Below, piece after piece: positions 1 to 9,529 of a DNA stretch of 64,000 nucleotides. The DNA comes from Oharaeibacter diazotrophicus (GTDB lineage Bacteria > Pseudomonadota > Alphaproteobacteria > Rhizobiales > Pleomorphomonadaceae). The notes under the pieces were generated by a model that was not told the DNA's origin, did not search any database, and worked only from the letters and a program-made list of their open reading frames with translations. The stretch's first letter is position 1, and each line of letters starts with the position of its first letter. Both the position numbers and the translations under genes were made by a program. The stretch lies in NCBI RefSeq assembly GCF_004362745.1, contig NZ_SNXY01000006.1:1550001-1614000 (forward strand), read 5' to 3'.

Positions 1-234
1 CGCGGCGACGCCCGCGACGACGGCGAAGCGGCGCACGCCTGGGCGGAGGCCCACGTGCCCGGCCTCGGCTGGGTCGGCTTCGACGTCGCCGAGAACCGCT
101 GCCCCACCGACGCCTACGTCCGCGTCGCCGCCGGTTTCGACCAGAACGGCGCGGCCTGGGTGCGCGGGGCCGACCGCGGCGTCGACCGCATGGCGACGAC
201 GAGCCGCGCCGTGATCCGCCGCCGGGACGGCTGA
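1..234 (+). CDS. Transglutaminase-like family protein, C-terminal end (partial)
   Basis: The reading frame is open from the first base and ends at TGA 232-234, so only the last 77 residues are present. The visible part has the His and Asp region of the transglutaminase fold: HAWAEAHVPGLGWVGFD, followed by a segment typical of the bacterial cysteine-protease-like transglutaminases. The catalytic Cys lies upstream, outside the window. In many alphaproteobacteria such a protein is encoded with an alpha-E protein, an ATP-grasp protein and the Anbu peptidase, a cluster proposed to make and remove peptide tags. Anbu follows here at 382 on the same strand, which supports the call. The substrate is unknown. 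Confidence 0.8.
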   Translation, partial: RGDARDDGEAAHAWAEAHVPGLGWVGFDVAENRCPTDAYVRVAAGFDQNGAAWVRGADRGVDRMATTSRAVIRRRDG

Positions 235-381
235 TCGGCGGGACATCCACGAATGGAGCGCTGACGACGGCGCGGGTCTCCTGTATGACCGGCCGTCGAT
301 GCCCCTGCCGCGCGGCGGCTCGGGCCGGGCGAAGACGGTGCGGGCCGAGGGGCCGGCGCCCGACCGGGGGGACGGGACGAA

Positions 382-1122
382 ATGACCTACTGCGTCGGCA
401 TCCTCGTGAAGGAGGGGCTCACGATGATCGCGGACACGCGAACCAACGCGGGTCTCGACAATGTCGCGCAGTACCGCAAGCTCCACGTCTTCGAGCGCCC
501 CGGCGAGCGCATGATCGCCATCGCCACCGCCGGCAACCTCGCGGTGTCGCAGTCCGTGCTGTCGCTGCTCAACGAGGGCATCCGCGACCCCGAGACCGGC
601 GAGCTCGAGACCATCCACACCCAGCCCTCGATGTTCCGCGTCGCCCAGTTCGTCGGGCGCGCGGTGCGCGAGGTGTTCCGCATCGACGGCCCGGCGCTCG
701 AGCAGTCCAACACCGCCTTCGAGGTCTCGATGCTGCTCGGCGGCCAGATCGCCGGCGGCCGGCTGCGGCTGTTTATGATCTACCGCCAGGGCAACTTCAT
801 CGAGGCGACCGAGGACACGCCCTTCCTCCAGATCGGCGAGCACAAATACGGCAAGCCGATCCTCGACCGCGCCATCAAGTTCGGCACCAACATCGAGGAG
901 GCGCTGAAGCTCGGCCTGATCTCGATGGATTCGACCATGCGGTCGAATCTCGGCGTCGGCATGCCGATCGACCTCGTCACGATCCGCCGTGACGCCGTCC
1001 AGCACGACCTGCTGCACCGGATCGAGCCGGGCGAGCCCTATTTCCACGACCTGCGCGAACGCTGGAGCGCCGCCCTGCGCGCCGCCCACCAAGGCATCCC
1101 GAAGCCGCCCTACAAGGGCTGA
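382..1122 (+). CDS. Anbu (ancestral beta subunit) proteasome-type peptidase
   Basis: A 246-residue protein of the N-terminal nucleophile hydrolase family. It begins MTYCVGI, so removal of Met exposes a Thr nucleophile. An Asp follows at the proteasome position 17 (MIADTRTNAG) and a Lys near position 32 (YRKL). Length and the internal segments (IATAGNLAVSQSV, LLGGQIAGG) fit Anbu rather than HslV, which is about 175 residues. ATG with the upstream GGGGGGACGGGACGAA supports the start. It follows a transglutaminase-like gene, the usual Anbu partner. Anbu is thought to act on peptides with the alpha-E and ATP-grasp proteins; the physiological substrate is not known. Confidence 0.88.
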   Translation: MTYCVGILVKEGLTMIADTRTNAGLDNVAQYRKLHVFERPGERMIAIATAGNLAVSQSVLSLLNEGIRDPETGELETIHTQPSMFRVAQFVGRAVREVFRIDGPALEQSNTAFEVSMLLGGQIAGGRLRLFMIYRQGNFIEATEDTPFLQIGEHKYGKPILDRAIKFGTNIEEALKLGLISMDSTMRSNLGVGMPIDLVTIRRDAVQHDLLHRIEPGEPYFHDLRERWSAALRAAHQGIPKPPYKG

Positions 1123-1149
1123 CGGCGCGCGTCCCCACGCCCGCGTCCG

Positions 1150-1557
1150 TCACGACGCCCGGCTCGTGGCGCCCTCCCCGGCGAGTTCGTCGAGGATCGG
1201 GCAGTCCGGCCGGTGGTCGCCGTGGCAGGCGTGGACCAGCCGCTTCAGCGTCGTGCGCATGCCCTGGAGTTCGCGGATCTTCGCCTCGATCTCGGCGATC
1301 CGCGTCTCGGCGAGGGCGCGGACCTCGCCGCTGGCGCGGTCGCGGTCGGCCCAGAGATCGAGCAGGGCGCGGCAGTCCTCGATGGTGAAGCCCAGCGAGC
1401 GGGCCCGGTGCAGGAAGGCGAGCTGGTGAACCTCGGCCTCGCCGTAGCGGCGGTAGCCGTTGCCCGAGCGCGGCGCCCGGAGGAGGCCGATCTCCTCGTA
1501 GTAGCGGATCGTCTTGGCCGGCAAACCCGAGCGCCGCGCCGCCTCGCCGATGTTCAT
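1150..1557 (-). CDS. cueR: MerR-family copper-responsive regulator (CueR/HmrR type)
   Basis: A 135-residue regulator. The N-terminal helix-turn-helix (MNIGEAARRSGLPAKTIRYYE) is standard MerR, followed by a dimerisation helix. The metal loop has Cys111 and Cys119 (CHGDHRPDC), the C-x7-C spacing that binds Cu(I) in CueR; the mercury and cadmium branches use other Cys patterns. The ATG at 1557 has GAGG and GGGAG immediately upstream; longer upstream starts would add a non-homologous tail. In the family it activates copA or copper oxidase genes by untwisting a promoter with a 19-bp spacer. No copper efflux gene is in this window, so its target must lie elsewhere. Confidence 0.88.
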   Translation of the reverse strand: MNIGEAARRSGLPAKTIRYYEEIGLLRAPRSGNGYRRYGEAEVHQLAFLHRARSLGFTIEDCRALLDLWADRDRASGEVRALAETRIAEIEAKIRELQGMRTTLKRLVHACHGDHRPDCPILDELAGEGATSRAS

Positions 1558-1813
1558 CTCCCGCCTCGCCCGCTTTCGACCATCCCCGATCATATGGTCG
1601 CGCGGCCGCCACTGAGAAGATCGCGACGCGCGCCGGGGGCATCCAGGGCGGTTCACCGCGGCGGTCGGGACGTCGCCTGCGCCTCCCTCGCGGTCTCGCT
1701 CCACGGGCGGGGAGGTGTCCCGTCGAGGGGGTGGCGAAGGATACGGCTCGTGAAACCCACTACACCGGCACCGCCCCCAGCCTCCACTTCGCCCCGAACC
1801 TCCCCACCGCGTC

Positions 1814-1948
1814 CCCTCCCCCCTGGAGGGGGAGGGACAGGGAGAGGGGGCCGACGCGCCGACGTCGGCCGAATCGGAGATGGAGCCGAGCGACGAACCG
1901 CTGCTCGTCTGCCCCCTCTCCCCAACCCTCCCCCTCCAGGGGGGAGGG
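1814..1948. repeat. Inverted pair of REP-like palindromes in a gene-free stretch
   Basis: The stretch 1558-2107 holds no convincing gene. Within it, bases 1814-1851 and 1911-1948 are near-identical 38-bp inverted copies (about three mismatches), each containing the palindrome CCTCCCCCCTGGAGGGGGAGG, separated by about 59 bases. This is the layout of a bacterial interspersed mosaic or small non-autonomous element. Bases about 1985-2107 are degenerate short tandem repeats (CCGACTG, CTACTGC units). Long open frames across this area are artefacts of high GC. Confidence 0.7.
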
Positions 1949-2107
1949 AGTCCGTCGAGTGTGTGGAAAGGGTGGAGGGAAGTCTCTGCCGCCCATCGAC
2001 AGCCGGACACCACCAACCGACAGACGGCCACCGACCACCACCCGCCGACCGCCGCCCACCGACTGCCGACTGCCGAAGCCCTACTGCCTACTGCCCACCA
2101 CCCCCGA

Positions 2108-2380
2108 TCAATGCACCCCGAACACCGCATCGACCTTCCGCCATTCGGACGGCCCGATCAGGCGCTTGTGCGCCACCTCGACGGAGTGCAGCGCGCCCTC
2201 GAGCCGGCTGCGCCAGAACGCCAGGAAGCGTTCGAGCTGGGGGAAGTCGGGGGCGAGGTCGTAGTCCTGCCAGACGTAGCTCTGCAGGATGCGGGGATGG
2301 TCGGGCAGGCGGTAGAGGATGTGCGCCGTGGTGAGCCCGTAGCCCTGGAGCTGCTTGCCGAAATCCGTCGTGGTCGCCAT
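2108..2380 (-). CDS. usg: Usg family protein
   Basis: A 90-residue protein recognised by the conserved run GYGLTTAHILYRLPDHP, then SYVWQDYDLAPDFP and ALHSVEVAHKRLIGP, which cover almost the whole Usg family (COG4911). Usg is a small alphaproteobacterial protein of unknown biochemical role, often near tryptophan or aspartate pathway genes; no such neighbours are seen here. The start MATTTDFGKQ at 2380 is chosen because the family begins there; an upstream in-frame start would add a proline/arginine-rich tail outside the family. It is likely a single-gene transcript, 164 bases downstream of the VWA gene's stop on the same strand. Confidence 0.85.
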   Translation of the reverse strand: MATTTDFGKQLQGYGLTTAHILYRLPDHPRILQSYVWQDYDLAPDFPQLERFLAFWRSRLEGALHSVEVAHKRLIGPSEWRKVDAVFGVH

Positions 2381-2544
2381 GCGTCGCCTCGCGTCTCGTC
2401 GAACGCCGGGCGGCGGTGGATGCGGGAGGAGCACCCCCTGCCCCCGACGCTCCGATGGTGCCGCAAAAGCAAATCCGAGAAAAGAGTTTTCTCAATCCAA
2501 TCAAGGTGTTGGCAGCATCGCCGAGGGAGTGCTGCCAAAGTCCC

Positions 2545-3768
2545 TCACGCCACCTGCCGGAGCCAGCGGCGCGGGTCGAAACGCTCGGCGGCGCTGCCGT
2601 CGAGGGCGCCGCAGAGGTCGGCGACGGCGGCGAGCGAGTGGATCGGCCGGAACTCGTCGACATGCGGCAGCATCGCGCGGATGCCGCCGGCCCGGGCCTC
2701 GAAGCCGTCGAAACGCAGCAGCGGGTTCAGCCAGATCAGCCGCCGGCACGAGCGGTGCAGCCGGTCGGTCTCACGGGCGAGACCGTCGAGGCCCTCGCGC
2801 TCGAGGCCGTCGGTGATCAGCAGCACGATCGGCCCGCCGGAGAGCACCCGGCGAGACCAGTCTCGGTTGAAGAGCCGCAGCGCCTCGGAGATCCGGGTGC
2901 CGCCGGACCAGTCCGGCACCGCCGCCGAGCAGGCCGCGAGCGCCTCGTCGGGATCGCGGGTGGCGAGCGGCCGGGTGACGTTGGAGAGGCGGGTGCCGAA
3001 CAGGAACGTGGAAACGCGCCGCCGTTCGGAAAGCGCGTGCAGGAAATGCAGGAACAGCCGCGAGTACTGGCTCATCGAGCCGGAGATGTCGACCAGCGCC
3101 ACGATCGGCGGGTGCACCGTCTTCGGCTCGCGGAAGGCGAGCGGGATGATGCCGCCGCCCGAGCGCAGCGAGGCGCGGATGGTGCGGCGGAGATCGATCT
3201 CGCGCCCGCGCGCCGTCGCCACCTTGCGCCGGGACGGCACCCGGTCGACCGGCAGCACCAGATCGCGGATGGCGCGCTTGGCGTAGAGGATCTCGTCGGC
3301 CGACATCTGCGCGAAGTCGCGCGCCTGCAGGATCTCCTTCTGCGAGAAGGTCATCCGGGCGTCGATCTCGATCTCCGGCTTCTCGACCACCCGGTCGGCC
3401 GCCGCCTCGCCGAACAGCGCCTTGGCGACGCGGTTGGCGCCCGCCTTGGGCGGCTCGGCCGGCGCGCGCGGCGGCGCCACCGGCGAGAGCATCGCGATCA
3501 GCTTCTGCACCAGCCCGCGCGCCCGCCAGAACGAGCGGAACGCCTCGTCGAACACAGCGTGGTGGTCGCGCTTGGTGACGAACACCGCGTGCAGGGTCCA
3601 GTAGAGATCGTCGCGCGAGCCGACGCCGGCCGCGATCAGCGCCTCGACGGCGTCGACCACCGTCGCCGGCCCCACCGGCAGGCCGGCGCGCCGGAGCACG
3701 CGGCCGAACAGCGCGACATTCTCGGCGAGCCGGTGCTCGCGCCAGGGATCGGCGCCGGGCGCGCTCAT
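2545..3768 (-). CDS. VWA domain protein, CoxE-like
   Basis: A 407-residue protein with an N-terminal helical region (LFGRVLRRAGLPVGPATVVDAVEAL) and a C-terminal von Willebrand A domain. The metal site is visible as DISGSMSQYS (DxSGS), followed by a TRISEALRLF segment and the LLITDGLE strand. It overlaps the MoxR gene by ATGA, so the two are translationally coupled, the usual arrangement for a MoxR ATPase and its VWA partner. Such pairs act as chaperones that insert metals or assemble complexes; in carboxydotrophs CoxD/CoxE mature CO dehydrogenase. No cox structural genes are present, so the client is unknown. Confidence 0.87.
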   Translation of the reverse strand: MSAPGADPWREHRLAENVALFGRVLRRAGLPVGPATVVDAVEALIAAGVGSRDDLYWTLHAVFVTKRDHHAVFDEAFRSFWRARGLVQKLIAMLSPVAPPRAPAEPPKAGANRVAKALFGEAAADRVVEKPEIEIDARMTFSQKEILQARDFAQMSADEILYAKRAIRDLVLPVDRVPSRRKVATARGREIDLRRTIRASLRSGGGIIPLAFREPKTVHPPIVALVDISGSMSQYSRLFLHFLHALSERRRVSTFLFGTRLSNVTRPLATRDPDEALAACSAAVPDWSGGTRISEALRLFNRDWSRRVLSGGPIVLLITDGLEREGLDGLARETDRLHRSCRRLIWLNPLLRFDGFEARAGGIRAMLPHVDEFRPIHSLAAVADLCGALDGSAAERFDPRRWLRQVA

Positions 3769-4679
3769 CCCGCCGCCGCCTTGCGCCGGACCTCCTCGAC
3801 CAGCCGGCCGACCTCGCCGTCGCGCACCTTGGCGATGTCGTCCTGGTACTTCAGCAGCACGCCGAGCGTGTCGGACACCGTTTCCGGGTCGAGCGCGAGC
3901 TTGTCGAGTTCGGCGAGCGCGGCGGCCCAGTCGAGCGTCTCGGCGACGCCGGGGGCCTTGAAGAGGTCGAGCGCGCGCAGCCCCTGCACGAAGGCCACCA
4001 CCTGGCGCGCCAGCGTCTCGGCCGCGCCCGGCACCTTGGTGCGCAGGATCGCGAGCTCGCGTTCCGCGTCCGGGTAGTCGACCCAGTGGTAGAGGCAGCG
4101 CCGCTTCAGCGCGTCGTGGATCTCGCGGGTGCGATTGGTGGTGATCACCACCAGCGGCGGCTCGGCCGCCTTGACGGTGCCGAATTCCGGGATGGTCACT
4201 TGGGCGTCGGCGAGCACCTCGAGCAGGAAGGCCTCGAAGGCCTCGTCGGCGCGGTCGAGCTCGTCGATCAGCAGCACCGGACTGCGGCCGTCGACGGTCG
4301 GCTCCAGCGCCTTCAGGATCGGCCGCTTGATCAGGAAGCGCTCGGAGAAGACGTCGCCGGCGATCTCCGCGCGGTCGCGGGTGCCGGCGGCCTCGGCGAT
4401 GCGGATCTCCACCATCTGGGCGGCATAGTTCCACTCGTAGACGGCGCTCGCCATGTCGAGGCCCTCGTAGCACTGCAGCCGGATCAGCGGCCGGCCGAGC
4501 GTCGCCGAGAGCACCTTGGCGATCTCGGTCTTGCCGACACCGGCCTCGCCCTCGAGGAACAGCGGCCGCCGCATCTTCAGCGACAGGAACAGCACCGTGG
4601 CGAGGGCGCGGTCGGCGACGTAGCCGCCGCGGCCGAGCAGGTCCAGCGTGGCGTCGATCGATTGAGGCAGGTCGGTCAT
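3765..4679 (-). CDS. MoxR-family AAA+ ATPase
   Basis: A 304-residue ATPase. The Walker A motif GEAGVGKT lies near residues 44-51, Walker B LLIDELDRAD near 136-145, and the sensor region has VVITTNRTREI. This is the MoxR branch of AAA+ proteins, which pair with VWA proteins; the VWA gene overlaps its stop by four bases. The first gene of a two-gene operon, it is preceded by a 116-base gap. In the family it hydrolyses ATP to remodel or activate a metalloenzyme or membrane complex. The client cannot be read from the window. Confidence 0.9.
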   Translation of the reverse strand: MTDLPQSIDATLDLLGRGGYVADRALATVLFLSLKMRRPLFLEGEAGVGKTEIAKVLSATLGRPLIRLQCYEGLDMASAVYEWNYAAQMVEIRIAEAAGTRDRAEIAGDVFSERFLIKRPILKALEPTVDGRSPVLLIDELDRADEAFEAFLLEVLADAQVTIPEFGTVKAAEPPLVVITTNRTREIHDALKRRCLYHWVDYPDAERELAILRTKVPGAAETLARQVVAFVQGLRALDLFKAPGVAETLDWAAALAELDKLALDPETVSDTLGVLLKYQDDIAKVRDGEVGRLVEEVRRKAAAG

Positions 4680-4795
4680 CGCGCTCCCGGTCGTCTCGGC
4701 TCCCCCGCCGGTCGGACGCCGGCGCTCGGGGAGTTATAGCACCGGCGGCGGCGTTGCCGAGGGGGCCGATGGTACGGAAGTCGCGCCGCCGCGAC

Positions 4796-5872
4796 TCACT
4801 CCAGCGGCCGCGGCTCCAGCCCGCGCCAGATCGAGAGCGCGTAGCCGGCCTCGGTCATGTCGCCCTTGCCGTCGAAGGAGACCGGGCCGATCGCCGTCGG
4901 CGTCGTCGACGCGGCGATCCGGCCGGCAACGGCCGCGCCGTCGCCGCCTTCCGTCGCCGCGGCGGCGTAGACCTGGAGCGCCGCGTAGGCCGCGAGCGCC
5001 GCGTTGCCGGGCTCGGCGCCGCGGGCGCGGAGCGAATCCGCCACCGCGCCGGCGCCGGGGGCGCGGGCGAGGTCGCGCGGGACGGCGAACACCACGCCCT
5101 CGGCGGCGTCGCCGGCGAGCGCCCGAAATTCGGCTAGCCCGAGCGATTCGTTGCCGATCAGCTCGGCCGAGAGGCCGCGGCCGCGGACCTCGCGGGCGAT
5201 CACCGCGGCGTCGGCCGGGAGCGCGCCCAGCACCACCGCGGAGACGGCGGCGTCCTGGAGCCGGCCGGCGAGCGTGATCTGGCTCTTCTCGCCGGGCGTG
5301 AAGGCCTCGGTGGTCACCGGCACGCCGCCGTCGTCGGCGTAGAGCTTGGCGGTCGCCTCGACGAGGCCCTGGCCGTAGACGCTGCCGTCGTGGACGAAGG
5401 CGACGCGCTTGTCGCGGAAGGCGGCGAGGAGATGGTCGGCGATCGCGCGCGCCTGCAGGTCCGAGCGCGGCGCCATCCGGAACACCGCCGGCCCGACTCG
5501 CTCGTCGGTGAAGCGCGGGTTGGTCGCCGCCGGCGAGATCAGGACGATGCCGGCGCCGGCGTAGACCTTGGCGGCCGCGAGCGCGGCACCGGTGCAGGCG
5601 TGGCCGATCACCACCGCGGCGCCCTTGCCGACCAACTGGTTGGCGACCGCCGAGCCGGTCTCGGGATCGCACTTGTCGTCGACCGCGACGATCTTCACCG
5701 GCTCGCCGGCGATGCCGCCGAGGTCGGCCGCCGCCTGCTCGACGCCGGCGCGGATCTCCGCCCCGACGGCGGCGAAGCTGCCGGACATCGGCCCGGCGAC
5801 GCCGACGATCACGTCGGCCTTCGCCGGGGCGGCGAGCGCGAGGAGGATCACGGCGGAGCGGACGAGGGTCAT
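4796..5872 (-). CDS. Branched-chain amino-acid ABC transporter substrate-binding protein (second, LivJ-like)
   Basis: A 358-residue periplasmic binding protein of the Leu/Ile/Val type I fold. A signal peptide (MTLVRSAVILLALAAPAKA) is followed by DVIVGVAGPMSGSFAAVG, the family's mature N terminus. It resembles the neighbouring LivJ in layout (NQLVGKGAAVVIGHACTG; ISPAATNPRFT; YGQGLVEATAKLY) but has diverged, so it may bind another ligand. It lies downstream of livJ but beyond a strong terminator at 5962-5998, suggesting a separate or read-through transcript. The ATG at 5872 begins exactly at the signal peptide; a longer frame would run through the terminator hairpin. Confidence 0.85.
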   Translation of the reverse strand: MTLVRSAVILLALAAPAKADVIVGVAGPMSGSFAAVGAEIRAGVEQAAADLGGIAGEPVKIVAVDDKCDPETGSAVANQLVGKGAAVVIGHACTGAALAAAKVYAGAGIVLISPAATNPRFTDERVGPAVFRMAPRSDLQARAIADHLLAAFRDKRVAFVHDGSVYGQGLVEATAKLYADDGGVPVTTEAFTPGEKSQITLAGRLQDAAVSAVVLGALPADAAVIAREVRGRGLSAELIGNESLGLAEFRALAGDAAEGVVFAVPRDLARAPGAGAVADSLRARGAEPGNAALAAYAALQVYAAAATEGGDGAAVAGRIAASTTPTAIGPVSFDGKGDMTEAGYALSIWRGLEPRPLE

Positions 5873-5961
5873 GGGTCCCGTGGCAGGTCGACGGCGGTGG
5901 CGCCTATCTTCCACGCCGGGCCGCCGGAGGAAACCGGATTCGACGCCGGCCGCGTCGGCGC

Positions 5962-5998
5962 AAAGAAAAACGCCCGCCCCGATCGCTCGGGGCGGGCG
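5962..5998 (-). terminator. Rho-independent terminator after livJ
   Basis: On the minus strand a perfect 12-bp stem (arms CGCCCGCCCCGA and TCGGGGCGGGCG, loop of four) is followed directly by TTTTTCTTT. It starts 26 bases after the livJ stop codon and is the clearest intrinsic terminator in the window. It closes the liv operon before the second binding-protein gene. Confidence 0.92.
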
Positions 5999-6023
5999 CG
6001 GCTTCATCCGCGAGGACGCAGGA

Positions 6024-7142
6024 TCACTGCATCATCTCGTAGGTGATCTTGCCCTCGGCGTTCTTCTTCCAGACGTACATCGTGTAGTCGGCGTCCTTGC
6101 GGTCGCCCTTCTCGTTGTACGCGAGGCCGCCGATGACGGTCTCGATGGTGTCGCCCTTGTGCAGCGCCTCGGCGACCGCCTGCGGGTCGGTCGAACCGGC
6201 CGCCTTGGCACCGGCCGCGACCACCTGGAGGGCGGCGTAGGAGTAGAGCGTGTAGGCCTCCGGCTCGAAGCCGGCGGCGCGGAACTTCTCGACCGCCGCG
6301 GCGGCGTTCGGGTTCTTGCGCGGGTCCGGGCCGAAGGTCATCAGGGTGCCCTCGACGGCCGGACCGCCGATGGCGGCGAACTCGTCGGAGGTGATGCCGT
6401 CACCCGACATGGCGGTGGCCTTGAGGCCGGCGTCCGCCGCCTGACGGATGATCAGGCCGCCCTCGGTGTGCAGGCCGCCCCAGTAGATGATCTCGACGCC
6501 GGCTTCCTTCATCTTGGAGATGAGGGCCGAGAAGTCCTTGTCGCCGATGTTGACGCCTTCGTACATCACCTCGGTGACGCCGGCGGCGTTCATCGCCTTC
6601 TTGGTCTCGTCGGCGAGGCCCTGGCCGTAGGGGGTCTTGTCGTGGAGGACGGCGACCTTCTTGTCCTTGAAGTTGGTCGCGATGTAGCCGCCCGCGACCG
6701 CGCCCTGCTGGTCGTCGCGACCGCAGGTGCGGAAGGTGTTCCACAGGCCGCGCTCGGTCAGCTTCGGGTTGGTGGCCGACGGGGTGATCACCATGATGCC
6801 GTTCTCGGCGTAGACGTCCGAGGCCGGGATGGTGACGCCCGAGTTGAAGTGGCCGATCACGAACTTGACGCCGTCGCCGACGAACTTGTTGGCCACCGAC
6901 ACGCCCTGCTTCGGGTCGGAGACGTCGTCGCCGTAGGTCAGGACGATCTTCTCGCCGTTGATGCCGCCGGCGGCGTTGATGTCGGCCGCGGCCTGCTCGG
7001 CGCCCTTCTGGAGCTGCGCGCCGAAGGCGGCGTTCGGGCCGGTGAGCGGGCCGGCGACGCCGACCAGGATGTCGGCCCAGGCCGCGCCCGAGAAGGCGAG
7101 GCCGGCGGCGAACACGACGCCGGTCAGAAGATGCTTCTTCAT
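6024..7142 (-). CDS. livJ: Branched-chain amino-acid ABC transporter substrate-binding protein
   Basis: A 372-residue periplasmic binding protein. The signal peptide is [19 protein letters not shown] and the mature part starts [19 protein letters not shown]. Conserved segments include [34 protein letters not shown] and [12 protein letters not shown]. It delivers leucine, isoleucine, valine or related amino acids to the LivHMGF importer encoded just upstream on the same strand. ATG at 7142 has a strong ribosome site (AGGGGAGA in CGAGGGGAGAATAAC). Separation from livF by DUF6867 and a small ORF is seen, and a strong terminator follows the gene. Confidence 0.93.
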   Translation of the reverse strand: MKKHLLTGVVFAAGLAFSGAAWADILVGVAGPLTGPNAAFGAQLQKGAEQAAADINAAGGINGEKIVLTYGDDVSDPKQGVSVANKFVGDGVKFVIGHFNSGVTIPASDVYAENGIMVITPSATNPKLTERGLWNTFRTCGRDDQQGAVAGGYIATNFKDKKVAVLHDKTPYGQGLADETKKAMNAAGVTEVMYEGVNIGDKDFSALISKMKEAGVEIIYWGGLHTEGGLIIRQAADAGLKATAMSGDGITSDEFAAIGGPAVEGTLMTFGPDPRKNPNAAAAVEKFRAAGFEPEAYTLYSYAALQVVAAGAKAAGSTDPQAVAEALHKGDTIETVIGGLAYNEKGDRKDADYTMYVWKKNAEGKITYEMMQ

Positions 7143-7219
7143 GTTATTCTCCCCTCGTTAGGTTCAAACCACGTACTTTGTCCGCGGCCCACCGAGGCCG
7201 CCGGACAATCCCTGCCGTA

Positions 7220-7402
7220 TCACCTGCCCGAGACGGGGCAGGCGAACGAGAAGTTGCTTTGCGGACCGTCGCCGAGCGTGCGGATCGTCTCGACGGCGAA
7301 GTCGACGCTCGTGCGGATGCGCGCGCGGACGTTCCGCGACCCGACCTCGAGACCCACCGTCGAACGTGCCGGCTCCTTCGCCGAGGCATCATTCTTCGCC
7401 AC
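7220..7402 (-). CDS. Candidate small protein between DUF6867 and livJ
   Basis: A 60-residue reading frame with a GTG start at 7402, preceded by a good ribosome site (GAGGGAGAATCCT). The sequence begins VAKNDASAKEPARSTVG and ends FSFACPVSGR. About 90% of its codons end in G or C, as in the surrounding genes, which a random stretch would not be expected to show so evenly. No family was recognised, and there is no signal peptide or membrane segment. It sits in line with the liv operon, 78 bases upstream of livJ. It could also be a leader peptide or a coding remnant. Confidence 0.45.
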   Translation of the reverse strand: MAKNDASAKEPARSTVGLEVGSRNVRARIRTSVDFAVETIRTLGDGPQSNFSFACPVSGR

Positions 7403-7558
7403 AGGATTCTCCCTCGATCGACGTCCTCGAGAAGGGGTCCTCGGGGAACCCCAGGCCTCGGGTGACGTGCCGACGGGGAAGTTCCCCCATTTTTTCAGCG
7501 CTGTCACCCGGATTCGCGCGCCCGGCACCGGCCCATCCGGCGTGATGAGCGAAGTGCT

Positions 7559-7906
7559 TCAGGCCTTGGCGCGCCAGCCGAGGAAGCCGGCGCGCTCGTA
7601 GAGCCAGTAGTACTGCCGCACCATCATGCCCGTGCGGGTGTGGACGTAGCCTACGAAACCGATCGCCATCAGGACGATCGTGTCGACCGCGTAGTAGTGC
7701 AGCGACAGGAGCGTGCCGCCGAAGATCGAGAAATGGATGAAGCGCACGGCGACGCCGAGCACCATGAGGTAGAACACCAGCGCGCCGTAGGGCCGCCAGG
7801 TCGCGGCGCAGGCCCGGCCCGTCATCCACGCGCCGACGCCGCCGAGCACGAGGGTGATGAAGAAGAAGTAGAGGACCGAGCTTTCCTCGTAGATGATTCC
7901 CTGCAC
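7559..7906 (-). CDS. DUF6867-type small membrane protein in the liv operon
   Basis: A 115-residue protein with three hydrophobic segments: about residues 11-27 (VLYFFFITLVLGGVGAW), 40-55 and 74-88. It ends with an aromatic, positively charged segment (VRQYYWLYERAGFLGWRAKA). It matches the small DUF6867 membrane proteins found in branched-chain amino-acid transport operons of Hyphomicrobiales; their function is unknown. The GTG start at 7906 has a strong GGAGG 6 bases upstream, and the gene begins 11 bases after the livF stop, so co-transcription is likely. A role with the importer is inferred from context only. Confidence 0.8.
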   Translation of the reverse strand: MQGIIYEESSVLYFFFITLVLGGVGAWMTGRACAATWRPYGALVFYLMVLGVAVRFIHFSIFGGTLLSLHYYAVDTIVLMAIGFVGYVHTRTGMMVRQYYWLYERAGFLGWRAKA

Positions 7907-7917
7907 GGCTCGCCTCC

Positions 7918-9527
<1,610 letters not shown>

Positions 9528-9529
9528 GG

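Noticed and set aside
1985-2107. CRISPR-like short repeats
   Set aside because: Units are 6-8 bases, contiguous and degenerate, without spacers or cas genes.
1150-2130. Long 326-codon frame containing cueR
   Set aside because: Only the last 135 codons match the MerR family; the rest passes through the repeat-rich gap and is an artefact of high GC.
2545-4473. Single 642-residue fusion of MoxR and VWA proteins
   Set aside because: The N-terminal part of that frame is a shadow of MoxR; the true VWA start at 3768 overlaps the MoxR stop by ATGA.
2545-4679. CO dehydrogenase maturation pair CoxD/CoxE
   Set aside because: Only the general MoxR-VWA type is supported; no cox structural genes occur in the window.
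7480-7505. GGGGAAGTTCCCC followed by a T run
   Set aside because: The T run is on the plus strand while all nearby genes are on the minus strand, and the stem has almost no loop; not a terminator for the liv operon.
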